NCBI GenBank assembly: GCA_002171575.2
Contig: NHEI02000028.1
Span: 1 to 38,328, forward strand
Source: Flavobacteriaceae bacterium TMED81
GTDB lineage: Bacteria; Bacteroidota; Bacteroidia; Flavobacteriales; Flavobacteriaceae
Direction of reading: 5' to 3'
Length of the DNA: 38,328 nucleotides
The notes under the pieces are model-generated. The model was not told the DNA's origin. It made no database searches and saw only the letters and a list, made by a program, of their open reading frames with translations. The translations under genes were made by a program, and so were the position numbers. The first letter of the stretch is position 1. Each line of letters begins with the position of its first letter. Shown here in pieces: positions 32,080 to 38,328 of the stretch.

Positions 32080-33000
32080 TTAAAACAAGGAATCTACAAA
32101 TTCTTTTGGACAAAATTCTTGCAAGTCTTCCATCCCTTCGCCAACCCCGATATATTTGACAGGCACTTGCATTTGATCGCAAATCCCCAATACCACGCCC
32201 CCTTTGGCAGTGCCATCAAGCTTGGTGATGGCCAAGGCCGTGATTTCGGTAGCTTGTGAAAATTGACGTGCTTGTTCGAATGCGTTTTGCCCCGTAGAAC
32301 CATCGAGTACCAACAACACCTCATGGGGTGCATCGGGAATTGATTTTTGAATTACTCTTTTGATTTTTGCCAATTCGTTCATCAGGTTGACCTTGTTGTG
32401 TAATCGTCCTGCAGTGTCGATAATCACATGATCGACCCCTTGAGAGAGTCCAGACGCAACCGCATCATAGGCCACAGAAGCTGGGTCACTGCCCATCTGT
32501 TGCTTGACAATCGGCACGCCTACTCTTTCTGACCACATGGTGAGTTGATCCACTGCTGCAGCGCGGAAGGTATCAGCAGCTCCGAGAAGGACTTGCTGAC
32601 CAGCAGTGTGATAAAGGTGGGCGAGCTTTCCAATGGTGGTGGTTTTCCCAACGCCATTGACCCCCACAACCAAAGTAACTAGGGGTTTGACTTCGCGCGG
32701 GCTTTCCTCTTGTAAGTCCAACAAAGTGGTGATTTCGTCTCGAAGGATCAAATGCAGCTCTTTGGCGTTCATGTACTTGTCCTTGGCCACACGTTTTTCG
32801 AGAAGGTCTATGATTTTAAGGGTGGTATCCACGCCGATATCCGCAGTGATCAATACCTCTTCCAACTGATCCAATACACTGGCATCAACCGTGCTTTTTC
32901 CAGCGACTGCTTTCCCAATTTTGTCGACAAGCGATTGCTTGGTCGGCTCGAGTCCTTTGTCTAATTTTTTTTTGGAAAAAAACCGCTTAAAAATCCCCAT
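32080..33000 (-). CDS. ftsY: Signal recognition particle receptor FtsY
   Basis: A 306-aa SRP GTPase that docks ribosome-nascent chain complexes to the membrane. The basic N-terminus (MGIFKRFFSKKKLDKG) is the short membrane-binding A-region typical of Bacteroidota. The NG domain has VGVNGVGKTTTIGKLA (G1), IIDTAGRLHN (G3) and TKLDGTAKGG (G4). I start at ATG 33000, since an earlier ATG (33057) would translate through the terminator hairpin at 33026-33051. It is followed by the amidase and rimO. Confidence 0.96.
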   Translation of the reverse strand: MGIFKRFFSKKKLDKGLEPTKQSLVDKIGKAVAGKSTVDASVLDQLEEVLITADIGVDTTLKIIDLLEKRVAKDKYMNAKELHLILRDEITTLLDLQEESPREVKPLVTLVVGVNGVGKTTTIGKLAHLYHTAGQQVLLGAADTFRAAAVDQLTMWSERVGVPIVKQQMGSDPASVAYDAVASGLSQGVDHVIIDTAGRLHNKVNLMNELAKIKRVIQKSIPDAPHEVLLVLDGSTGQNAFEQARQFSQATEITALAITKLDGTAKGGVVLGICDQMQVPVKYIGVGEGMEDLQEFCPKEFVDSLF

Positions 33001-33025
33001 TCTTCTTTTTTGTAAATGTAAGAAA

Positions 33026-33051
33026 TAAAAAAAGCCACGAATCGTGGCTTT
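33026..33051 (-). terminator. Intrinsic terminator after the rpmB-rpmG-DUF4295 genes
   Basis: On the minus strand, a perfect 9-bp stem (AAAGCCACG / CGTGGCTTT) with a 3-base loop is followed by a T-run (plus-strand A-run 33027-33033). It lies between the DUF4295 and ftsY genes and is the only classical intrinsic terminator I see in the window. Confidence 0.75.
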
Positions 33052-33072
33052 AATCATTGTTTAATATGGTTG

Positions 33073-33225
33073 TTATTTTTTGGCAAGCCACTCATTCACT
33101 TGCTCAGGAAGCATCGTGGATTCTACAAAAGTGTACGCACCAGATTTGTCGCTTTTAACCATTTTGATGGCTTTGGTCAAACGCTTTGATGATGTCTGTA
33201 AAGTTGCAACGGTTTTCTTTGCCAT
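33073..33225 (-). CDS. DUF4295 family 50-aa protein
   Basis: A 50-aa lysine-rich protein (MAKKTVATLQTSSKRLTKAI, ending in LPEQVNEWLAKK) matching DUF4295, a Bacteroidota family encoded beside the L28 and L33 genes. Its place and basic composition suggest a ribosome-associated role, but no function is established. It follows rpmG by 2 bases and ends at an intrinsic terminator. Confidence 0.85.
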   Translation of the reverse strand: MAKKTVATLQTSSKRLTKAIKMVKSDKSGAYTFVESTMLPEQVNEWLAKK

Positions 33226-33227
33226 GA

Positions 33228-33410
33228 TTACTTAATTTCTTTGTGAACAGTCATTTTTTTCAAAATCGGGTTGAATTTTTTCAATTCAATACGATCAGGC
33301 GTATTCTTTTTGTTTTTGGTTGTGACATAACGAGATGTACCTGCAAGGCCTGAAGCTTTGTGTTCTGTACATTCTAAAATCACTTGAACTCTGTTTCCTT
33401 TTTTAGCCAT
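33228..33410 (-). CDS. rpmG: 50S ribosomal protein L33
   Basis: A 60-aa large-subunit protein. The [20 protein letters not shown] start, [25 protein letters not shown] core and basic end are typical. Only one cysteine is present, so this is the zinc-independent form. I start at ATG 33410 because 18 upstream codons overlap rpmB. It is in an operon with rpmB and DUF4295. Confidence 0.95.
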   Translation of the reverse strand: MAKKGNRVQVILECTEHKASGLAGTSRYVTTKNKKNTPDRIELKKFNPILKKMTVHKEIK

Positions 33411-33420
33411 GACAATGTAT

Positions 33421-33654
33421 TTAGAGGACGCCTTGGGCTTTTGCTTCTTTGAGCACGGCCGCAAGTCCTTTTTTATTGATGGTTTTTAAAGCAGACGTTG
33501 AGAGTTTGAGGGTGATCCACTTCTCTTGATCTGTCAAGTAGAAGCGTTTTTTGATCAAGTTCAATTCAAAACGTCTCTTTGTTTTGTTCATCGCATGGGA
33601 AACATTGTTTCCAACCAACGCTTTTTTACCGGTAATTTGACAAACTTTTGGCAT
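33421..33654 (-). CDS. rpmB: 50S ribosomal protein L28
   Basis: A 77-aa large-subunit protein. [33 protein letters not shown] is the family signature. It starts the rpmB-rpmG-DUF4295 unit, 10 bases before the L33 start. Length is typical for Bacteroidota. Confidence 0.97.
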   Translation of the reverse strand: MPKVCQITGKKALVGNNVSHAMNKTKRRFELNLIKKRFYLTDQEKWITLKLSTSALKTINKKGLAAVLKEAKAQGVL

Positions 33655-33683
33655 TGCAAAAATTGATTTTTATAATCGGAGTG

Positions 33684-33714
33684 CAAATAAACAATATTTT
33701 TAACGTATTGGCAA
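33684..33714 (-). promoter_or_regulatory. Probable promoter of rpmB
   Basis: On the minus strand, a -33 TTG (33712-33714) is followed after 20 bases by TTTATTTG (33684-33691), a one-base mismatch to TAnnTTTG. It lies 29 bases before the rpmB ATG. Confidence 0.5.
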
Positions 33715-33728
33715 ATGTTTTTTATCGA

Positions 33729-34970
33729 TTAACTCAGCATTTTTCTCGCGAGCTCCAAGGCCTTATTCACGGTTTTCTGAACGGTCTTTTCTCTGTTCTT
33801 GCCAAAGGCAAAGCGTTCAGCATGTTCAAAATCGGGTCCGACAAGGGCAATCACGACAGTTCCCACCTCTGCATCGGAGTCACCTTTGGTTGGTCCTGCA
33901 TTGCCAGTTGTTGCGATGGCATAGGTGCTTTTCATTTGCTCACGTGCCCCTTTGGCCATCGCCAAAGCAACCTCCTCACTCACCACAGTATGCGTTTTGA
34001 TCAAATCGTCAGATACTCCCAATACATCTTGCTTGGTCTCTGTTTTGTAAGCGACTACTCCCCCATAGAAATAGGCCGAAGCCCCTGGAATTGATGAGAG
34101 CAATGCCGCAATACGTCCCCCTGTGCAGCTTTCTGCAACCGCAATGGAAGATTTTTTTTCAATCAATAAATCCCCGATTTGTGCTTCAATCGGGCGGTCA
34201 GATTCAAAGCCCGTGATAATCTCTCCAATCAACGGACGAAGACGGTCAAAGTACTCATCGACTTCCTTTTTCAGTTGTTCCTCATCATCGCCACGCGCTG
34301 TGAGTCGCAATCGCACACGACCTAAATTTGGCAAGTACGCGAGCTTGATATGTGTGGGTAGCGCTGCTTCCCAGTAGTGGATGACTTCCGCAATACGACT
34401 TTCGCCCCATCCGTAAGTCATCATCGTTTTGTGTATCAAAACAGGACGCTTAAAGTGATTCTTAAGCTTGGGAATGAGCTGCTTATCCATGATATTTTTC
34501 ATCTCGTAAGGCACGCCCGGCAAAGCAACAAAAACAGTTGTGTTCTTTTCCATCCACATTCCCACAGCCGTACCAAACCGATTTTCCAACAAAACGGCTT
34601 TGGAAGGCACCATTGCCTGGGCGCGGTTTAGGTCATTGATCGGAACATTGACATATTGTGCAAAGAGTTTTTCGATATGCGCCAATACATCTGGATTGTG
34701 TACCAAATCATCGTTGAAAAAACGACAAAAGGCAGTTTTTGTGATATCGTCTTTGGTCGGTCCCAAACCGCCAGTGAGCAAAACAAGGGAAACGCGCTGC
34801 TGCGCTGCTTCCATGGCATTGGTAATGGTATGCTCGGTGTCGGATACTGAGGTGATTTGAGAAACCTCAATGCCGATGGTATTGAGTGATTTGGCAAGAA
34901 AAGCGGAGTTCGAATCCACAATCTGACCAATCAAAATCTCGTCGCCAATGGTAATGATTTCTGCTTGCAT
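33729..34970 (-). CDS. cinA: CinA family competence/damage-inducible protein
   Basis: A 413-aa two-domain protein. The N-terminal molybdopterin-binding-like domain (AEIITIGDEILIGQIVDSNSAFLA; LTGGLGPTKDD) acts in some bacteria as a pyrophosphatase. The C-terminal CinA domain (VAESCTGGRIAALLSSIPGAS; TGNAGPTKGDSD) is the nicotinamide mononucleotide deamidase type, feeding NAD salvage. Both domains are intact. The start overlaps the stop of the FAH-family gene by 1 base, so it is in an operon with that gene and the exonuclease. Confidence 0.93.
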   Translation of the reverse strand: MQAEIITIGDEILIGQIVDSNSAFLAKSLNTIGIEVSQITSVSDTEHTITNAMEAAQQRVSLVLLTGGLGPTKDDITKTAFCRFFNDDLVHNPDVLAHIEKLFAQYVNVPINDLNRAQAMVPSKAVLLENRFGTAVGMWMEKNTTVFVALPGVPYEMKNIMDKQLIPKLKNHFKRPVLIHKTMMTYGWGESRIAEVIHYWEAALPTHIKLAYLPNLGRVRLRLTARGDDEEQLKKEVDEYFDRLRPLIGEIITGFESDRPIEAQIGDLLIEKKSSIAVAESCTGGRIAALLSSIPGASAYFYGGVVAYKTETKQDVLGVSDDLIKTHTVVSEEVALAMAKGAREQMKSTYAIATTGNAGPTKGDSDAEVGTVVIALVGPDFEHAERFAFGKNREKTVQKTVNKALELARKMLS

Positions 34971-35581
34971 TATTTGATCTTCAGCGTAAATGCGTGTTGA
35001 CCTGCCAACTGTCCTTTCAGTTCATCTCCCTTTTGCACAAGACCCACTCCAGATGGTGTGCCAGTAAACAAGATATCGCCAATTTTGAGGGTAAAATAAC
35101 GCGATACATGACTGATAATTTCATCAATGCCCCATATCATATTGGCAGTGGTGTCGTTTTGGACGACCATAGCGTTTTTTGTCAACTGGAATTGAAGGTC
35201 GTTGATATTCGGAAATTTGGACTTGTCAAACCATTGACCAATATAGGCAGCGCCATCAAAAGACTTGGCCTTTTCCCAAGGCAACCCTTTGGCTTTGAGT
35301 TCGCTTTGCAGGTCTCGAGCAGTAAAGTCGAGTCCCAGTCCAATTTCGTCGTAATACTTGTGTGCAAATTTGGTTTGTATATGCTTGCCAATGCGGTTGA
35401 TTTTGACAAGGACCTCCACCTCATGGTGAATTTCGTTGGAGAAATCCGGAATAAAAAACGGTTGACCCTTTTGCCCCAAACACGAGTCGGGCTTCATAAA
35501 AATAACAGGCTCGTCAGGGCGATCGTTTTGGAGTTCTTCAATATGCTTTGCGTAATTACGCCCGACACAAATGAGTTTCAT
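34970..35581 (-). CDS. Fumarylacetoacetate hydrolase family protein
   Basis: A 203-aa FAH-fold protein. MKLICVGRNYAKHIEEL, the metal-binding EVEVLVKINRIGKH acidic residues, and LGLDFTARDLQSELKAKGLPWEKAKSFD are family features, with TGTPSGVG at the C-terminus. Members cleave or decarboxylate acylpyruvates and oxaloacetate; the exact substrate is not assigned. I start at ATG 35581, which overlaps the exonuclease stop by a base; a longer frame overlaps that gene and is not family-like. Confidence 0.88.
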   Translation of the reverse strand: MKLICVGRNYAKHIEELQNDRPDEPVIFMKPDSCLGQKGQPFFIPDFSNEIHHEVEVLVKINRIGKHIQTKFAHKYYDEIGLGLDFTARDLQSELKAKGLPWEKAKSFDGAAYIGQWFDKSKFPNINDLQFQLTKNAMVVQNDTTANMIWGIDEIISHVSRYFTLKIGDILFTGTPSGVGLVQKGDELKGQLAGQHAFTLKIK

Positions 35582-36351
35582 CAGGACTGATTTAGGGTGT
35601 TGAGTCGAATGGCAGTCAGTACCTTTTTGGTGTAGAGTGGAAAATCTGCTTCCAAAAGCCATCCGAAATAGCCCGGTTCTTTTTCCAAAACCTCAACGAC
35701 GGTCTTTCCCTTGTGTTTTCCAAATCCAAATATGGGTTCGTTTTCTTTATTTGTGCGGATATATCCTGCAAAATCCACACTGTTGTGACGTGTGGTAAAC
35801 TGACTCAACATGTCCACATCGTTTTCCAAATCGTCATAGCGTTCGATTTGAGCCTTGAGCACTTCAAAAGTGGCCTTGGTGTCTGCACTTGCACTGTGTG
35901 CGTTATCGAGGTCTTTATCGCAATAAAAGCGATAAGCAGCTGTCAATGTACGTTGTTCCATTTTATGAAAAACGGTTTGCACATCTACCGTTTTGTGTTT
36001 TTTAAAATCGACATCGATGTCCGCACGCAACATCTCCTCTGCTAGTAACGGAATATCAAATCGATCGGAATTGTAACCCGCCAAATCTGACCCTTTAAAC
36101 CAAGTGTAGATTTCCGCAGCGATTTCTTTAAAAACCGGGGCATTCGCAACCTTTTCATTGGTGATGCCGTGTACGGCTGTCGCTTCTGCTGGAATGGGCA
36201 TACCTGGGTTGACCAGCCAAGTGTTTTCTTGTTCTGAACCATCTGGGAATGCCTTTAAAATCGAAATTTCAACAATCCGATCTTTCGCGATATTTACCCC
36301 TGTGGTCTCTAGGTCAAAAAAACAAATTGGTCGTTTTAATTGTAACTGCAT
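35581..36351 (-). CDS. 3'-5' exonuclease, DnaQ/epsilon-like
   Basis: A 256-aa DEDDh exonuclease. Exo I is FDLETTGVN (Asp and Glu), Exo II lies around AGYNSDRFDIPLL, and Exo III is DNAHSASADTKAT (His and Asp). An additional C-terminal region contains GFGKHKGKTVVEVLEKEPGYFGWLL, a motif also seen in other exonucleases of this type. It resembles the proofreading epsilon subunit of DNA polymerase III but may be a separate repair nuclease. It is 1 base from the E2 gene stop side and overlaps the FAH gene by a base. Confidence 0.88.
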   Translation of the reverse strand: MQLQLKRPICFFDLETTGVNIAKDRIVEISILKAFPDGSEQENTWLVNPGMPIPAEATAVHGITNEKVANAPVFKEIAAEIYTWFKGSDLAGYNSDRFDIPLLAEEMLRADIDVDFKKHKTVDVQTVFHKMEQRTLTAAYRFYCDKDLDNAHSASADTKATFEVLKAQIERYDDLENDVDMLSQFTTRHNSVDFAGYIRTNKENEPIFGFGKHKGKTVVEVLEKEPGYFGWLLEADFPLYTKKVLTAIRLNTLNQS

Positions 36352-36352
36352 A

Positions 36353-37639
36353 TTATAGTTGTTGTGAGCTGTCCCAATTCTCGATTCGTTCTTTTAGGGC
36401 TTTGATAAACAAACCACCCATTGCGCCGTTGATTATGCGGTGGTCATAGCTGTGGGAAAGGATCATTTTGCGGCGTATCCCGATAAAATCGCCTTTGTCG
36501 GTTTCGACCACTGCGGGTACTTTTCGAATCGCACCCAAAGCGAGGATTCCCAGTTGGGGCTGATTGATAATCGGTGTTCCCATCAAGCTGTCAAACATAC
36601 CAACATTGGTGACCGTATAGGTGCCGTCCTGAACATCATCTGGCTGAAGTGCTCCTTCACGGGCGCGCTTGGCCAAGTCATTCACCCTTTTGGTAAAGCC
36701 CACCAAACTCAACTGATCGGCGTTTTTAACGACTGGAACAATCAGGTTTCCATCTGACAATGCAGTCGCCATCCCAAGGTTGATATTTCGTTTGTGAATA
36801 ATTTGATTTCCCTCTAAGGAAGAGTTGAGCAAGGGAAAATCACGTAGCACTTGGGCTGTAAGCATCATAAAAATCGGGGTGAATGTGATTTTTTCTCTCT
36901 CTCGCTGAAAAAAGGATTGTTTGATTCCCTCTCGCCAATCCCATAACTCGGTGACATCGACTTCGATAAACGATTGTACGTGTGCCGAAGTTTGCAAACT
37001 TTTTTGCATGTGATCCGCAATCAGTTGCTCCATACGTGACAATGCTCTATTTCCACCACTTTCTGGTTTGGAGGTTGTAGTCGTTTGAGCTGGTGCCGGG
37101 TTGGGGTTGGGTTGCGAACTACGAGATTGCAGAAATTGCAATATATCTTTTTTGGTCACACGCTCATTTTTGCCAGTACCGGGGATTTGTTCCAGCTCTG
37201 CTTCTGTTAAACCCTCCTTTTTGGCAATGCTTTTGACTAATGGAGAAAAATAGGTGTCTCCGCTTGTGGTCGGCACTGTTGGGGTTGGTGGTGCGAGTAT
37301 TTCTTTTGCTTTGCTTTCCAAGAAGTCTGCTTTGACATCGGGGGGTTCAGGGATTTCAGCTGGGCTTTCTTCGGGCTCTTCTACTTCGGGAAGTTCTTCA
37401 GATGTTTCGATGATGGCAAGGGGTTCTCCGACACGAACCACTTGATTTTCTTCGACCAGTTTTTTGAGGAGTTTACCAGAAATTTCGGAAGGTACTTCGG
37501 AGTCAACTTTATCGGTAGCAATTTCGACAACGGCATCATCAGCTTCGATGATATCGCCTTCGTTTTTAAGCCATTGGGTAACGGTTGCCTCATCGACACT
37601 TTCACCCATAGAAGGTAGTAACAATTTGTACTCAGCCAT
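36353..37639 (-). CDS. 2-oxo acid dehydrogenase E2 (dihydrolipoamide acyltransferase)
   Basis: A 428-aa E2 component. The lipoyl domain (residues 1-78) has the lipoylated Lys44 in EIATDKVDSEV. An acidic/proline linker follows, then the E3-binding region (TYFSPLVKSIAKKEGLTEAELEQIPGTG), a second linker, and the catalytic domain from about residue 205. The active site is H400 in SYDHRIINGAMGG, with Asn404 where the family usually has the Asp of HxxxDG. Pyruvate, 2-oxoglutarate or branched-chain 2-oxo acid substrates are possible; the EVPS lipoyl context hints at branched-chain type. Confidence 0.9.
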   Translation of the reverse strand: MAEYKLLLPSMGESVDEATVTQWLKNEGDIIEADDAVVEIATDKVDSEVPSEISGKLLKKLVEENQVVRVGEPLAIIETSEELPEVEEPEESPAEIPEPPDVKADFLESKAKEILAPPTPTVPTTSGDTYFSPLVKSIAKKEGLTEAELEQIPGTGKNERVTKKDILQFLQSRSSQPNPNPAPAQTTTTSKPESGGNRALSRMEQLIADHMQKSLQTSAHVQSFIEVDVTELWDWREGIKQSFFQREREKITFTPIFMMLTAQVLRDFPLLNSSLEGNQIIHKRNINLGMATALSDGNLIVPVVKNADQLSLVGFTKRVNDLAKRAREGALQPDDVQDGTYTVTNVGMFDSLMGTPIINQPQLGILALGAIRKVPAVVETDKGDFIGIRRKMILSHSYDHRIINGAMGGLFIKALKERIENWDSSQQL

Positions 37640-37656
37640 GCCGCAAAATTACGAAT

Positions 37657-38328
37657 TTAAACGATGCTTACTTCCGATTTATTTTTGGATTTTTTGATGA
37701 TTGCTCCAGAGCCCCTAGAAAGCACATCACTACTTCCGATAATTCGTTTGTTGTCGGCAGAGATAAACTTGTAGATGTATCGCGTTTGATGAAGTTGCAT
37801 AAAGCTGATTACTTCGTTCCATTGTATGGACCGCATGTCAAATACAATTCCTGTTAATCCATTGGTCTCAACTTGCAAAACCTCAAGAAGACTCTGGCAT
37901 TGCTTCATGCTGGGAAATATATTGGCTTGAACAGATTTGTAGAGTGCGGGATTGGCGGATAAAAGAATCCAATCATTGACAAGGACTGGTTTAGTTTCAT
38001 CCCGCCTAGACGACATGATTCTTTTGAATTTACTAAACACATAAGATCCTAACAGAAAAACAAAATTCAAAAGCCAATTGTGAGAAAAGTTTTTGTTGTA
38101 GTAGTAGGACATCGCATTGAAAAATCGTGTTTCATATGCTTTATTTTTGGGGGTGCTTTCCCCTTTAAAGTGAATGACTTTCGCTTCGGATAAATAAAAA
38201 TTGGTCAACCCTAATTTTAAGCTGCGGTGAGAGATGTCGATGTCTTCTCCGTACATAAAGAAATTTTCATCAAAACCAGCAAGCTGATCATAAAGACGTT
38301 TTCGCAGAAACATAAAGGCACCAACAAG
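37657..38328 (-). CDS. Glycosyltransferase family 2 protein, 5' end outside window
   Basis: The last 223 residues of a protein whose start lies beyond the window edge. The visible part begins LVGAFMFLRKRLYDQLAGFDENFFMYGEDIDISHRSLKLGL, the GT2 acceptor region with the ED acidic pair (GEDID). It then has a hydrophobic stretch (LLNFVFLLGSYVF), which may be a membrane segment, and about 100 C-terminal residues not typical of the GT-A fold and of unknown role. It probably acts in surface polysaccharide synthesis. The acceptor sugar cannot be deduced. Confidence 0.85.
   Translation of the reverse strand, partial: LVGAFMFLRKRLYDQLAGFDENFFMYGEDIDISHRSLKLGLTNFYLSEAKVIHFKGESTPKNKAYETRFFNAMSYYYNKNFSHNWLLNFVFLLGSYVFSKFKRIMSSRRDETKPVLVNDWILLSANPALYKSVQANIFPSMKQCQSLLEVLQVETNGLTGIVFDMRSIQWNEVISFMQLHQTRYIYKFISADNKRIIGSSDVLSRGSGAIIKKSKNKSEVSIV

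Noticed and set aside
33001-33057. FtsY start at the upstream ATG 33057
   Set aside because: Translation would pass through the terminator hairpin at 33026-33051, and the 19 extra residues are not family-like.
34994-35590. 198-codon open frame on the plus strand, the longest antisense frame
   Set aside because: It lies opposite the fumarylacetoacetate hydrolase family gene, which has clear motifs; the antisense protein has no recognisable features.

Overview
The window looks like a chromosome segment of a marine-type Bacteroidota bacterium, most likely Flavobacteriia. The evidence is lineage-typical proteins (DUF4290, DUF4295, DUF2911, a cysteine-less 60-aa L33, a split transketolase) and promoters of the Bacteroidota form TTG-N19/20-TAnnTTTG. 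It is gene dense, with no insertion sequences, integrases, phage genes or CRISPR arrays. All calls come from reading the sequence; no database search was run.

Layout: 1-2525 holds a transketolase tail, an FKBP lipoprotein, Hsp15, a phosphoribosyltransferase and shikimate kinase. 2558-2857 is a tRNA operon (Lys, Lys, Leu). 2884-5184 is a MerR-type regulator with a cobalamin-binding domain, followed by phytoene synthase (crtB) and a carotenoid hydroxylase (crtZ). 5188-10273 is housekeeping: ribH, a TPR membrane protein, recF, a DciA-like protein, ndk, a DUF2520-like protein, a KdsC-like phosphatase and Maf. 10280-11119 is a DUF2911/TPR secreted protein.

11250-18401 is one tightly coupled eight-gene operon: SRPBCC protein, SDR, class I photolyase, a 48-aa DUF2256 protein, DASH cryptochrome, Fe-S (6-4)-type photolyase, a divergent photolyase-like protein and a TIGR03643 protein. 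18407-25913 holds murA, DUF4290, DUF493, an NTPase, recQ, fmt, yqgE, a class IV aminotransferase and a START-like protein. 26029-38328 holds tRNA-Met, galE, a small HTH protein, hisS, rimO, an amidase, ftsY, the DUF4295/rpmG/rpmB set, cinA, an FAH-family protein, an exonuclease, a 2-oxoacid dehydrogenase E2 and the end of a glycosyltransferase.

The main discovery candidate is a light-response regulon. The MerR protein carries the Wx9EH and ExHxxG signatures of CarH/LitR adenosylcobalamin photoreceptors. A near-identical palindrome (TTTTGTTTAA...TTAAACAAAA) occurs at two places I found: over the promoter and start codon of this merR gene, and just upstream of the -7 box of the photolyase operon 8 kb away. 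I infer that one B12 photoreceptor controls itself, with carotenoid synthesis, and a four-photolyase repair operon. The match and the motifs are visible in the sequence; light control is inference.
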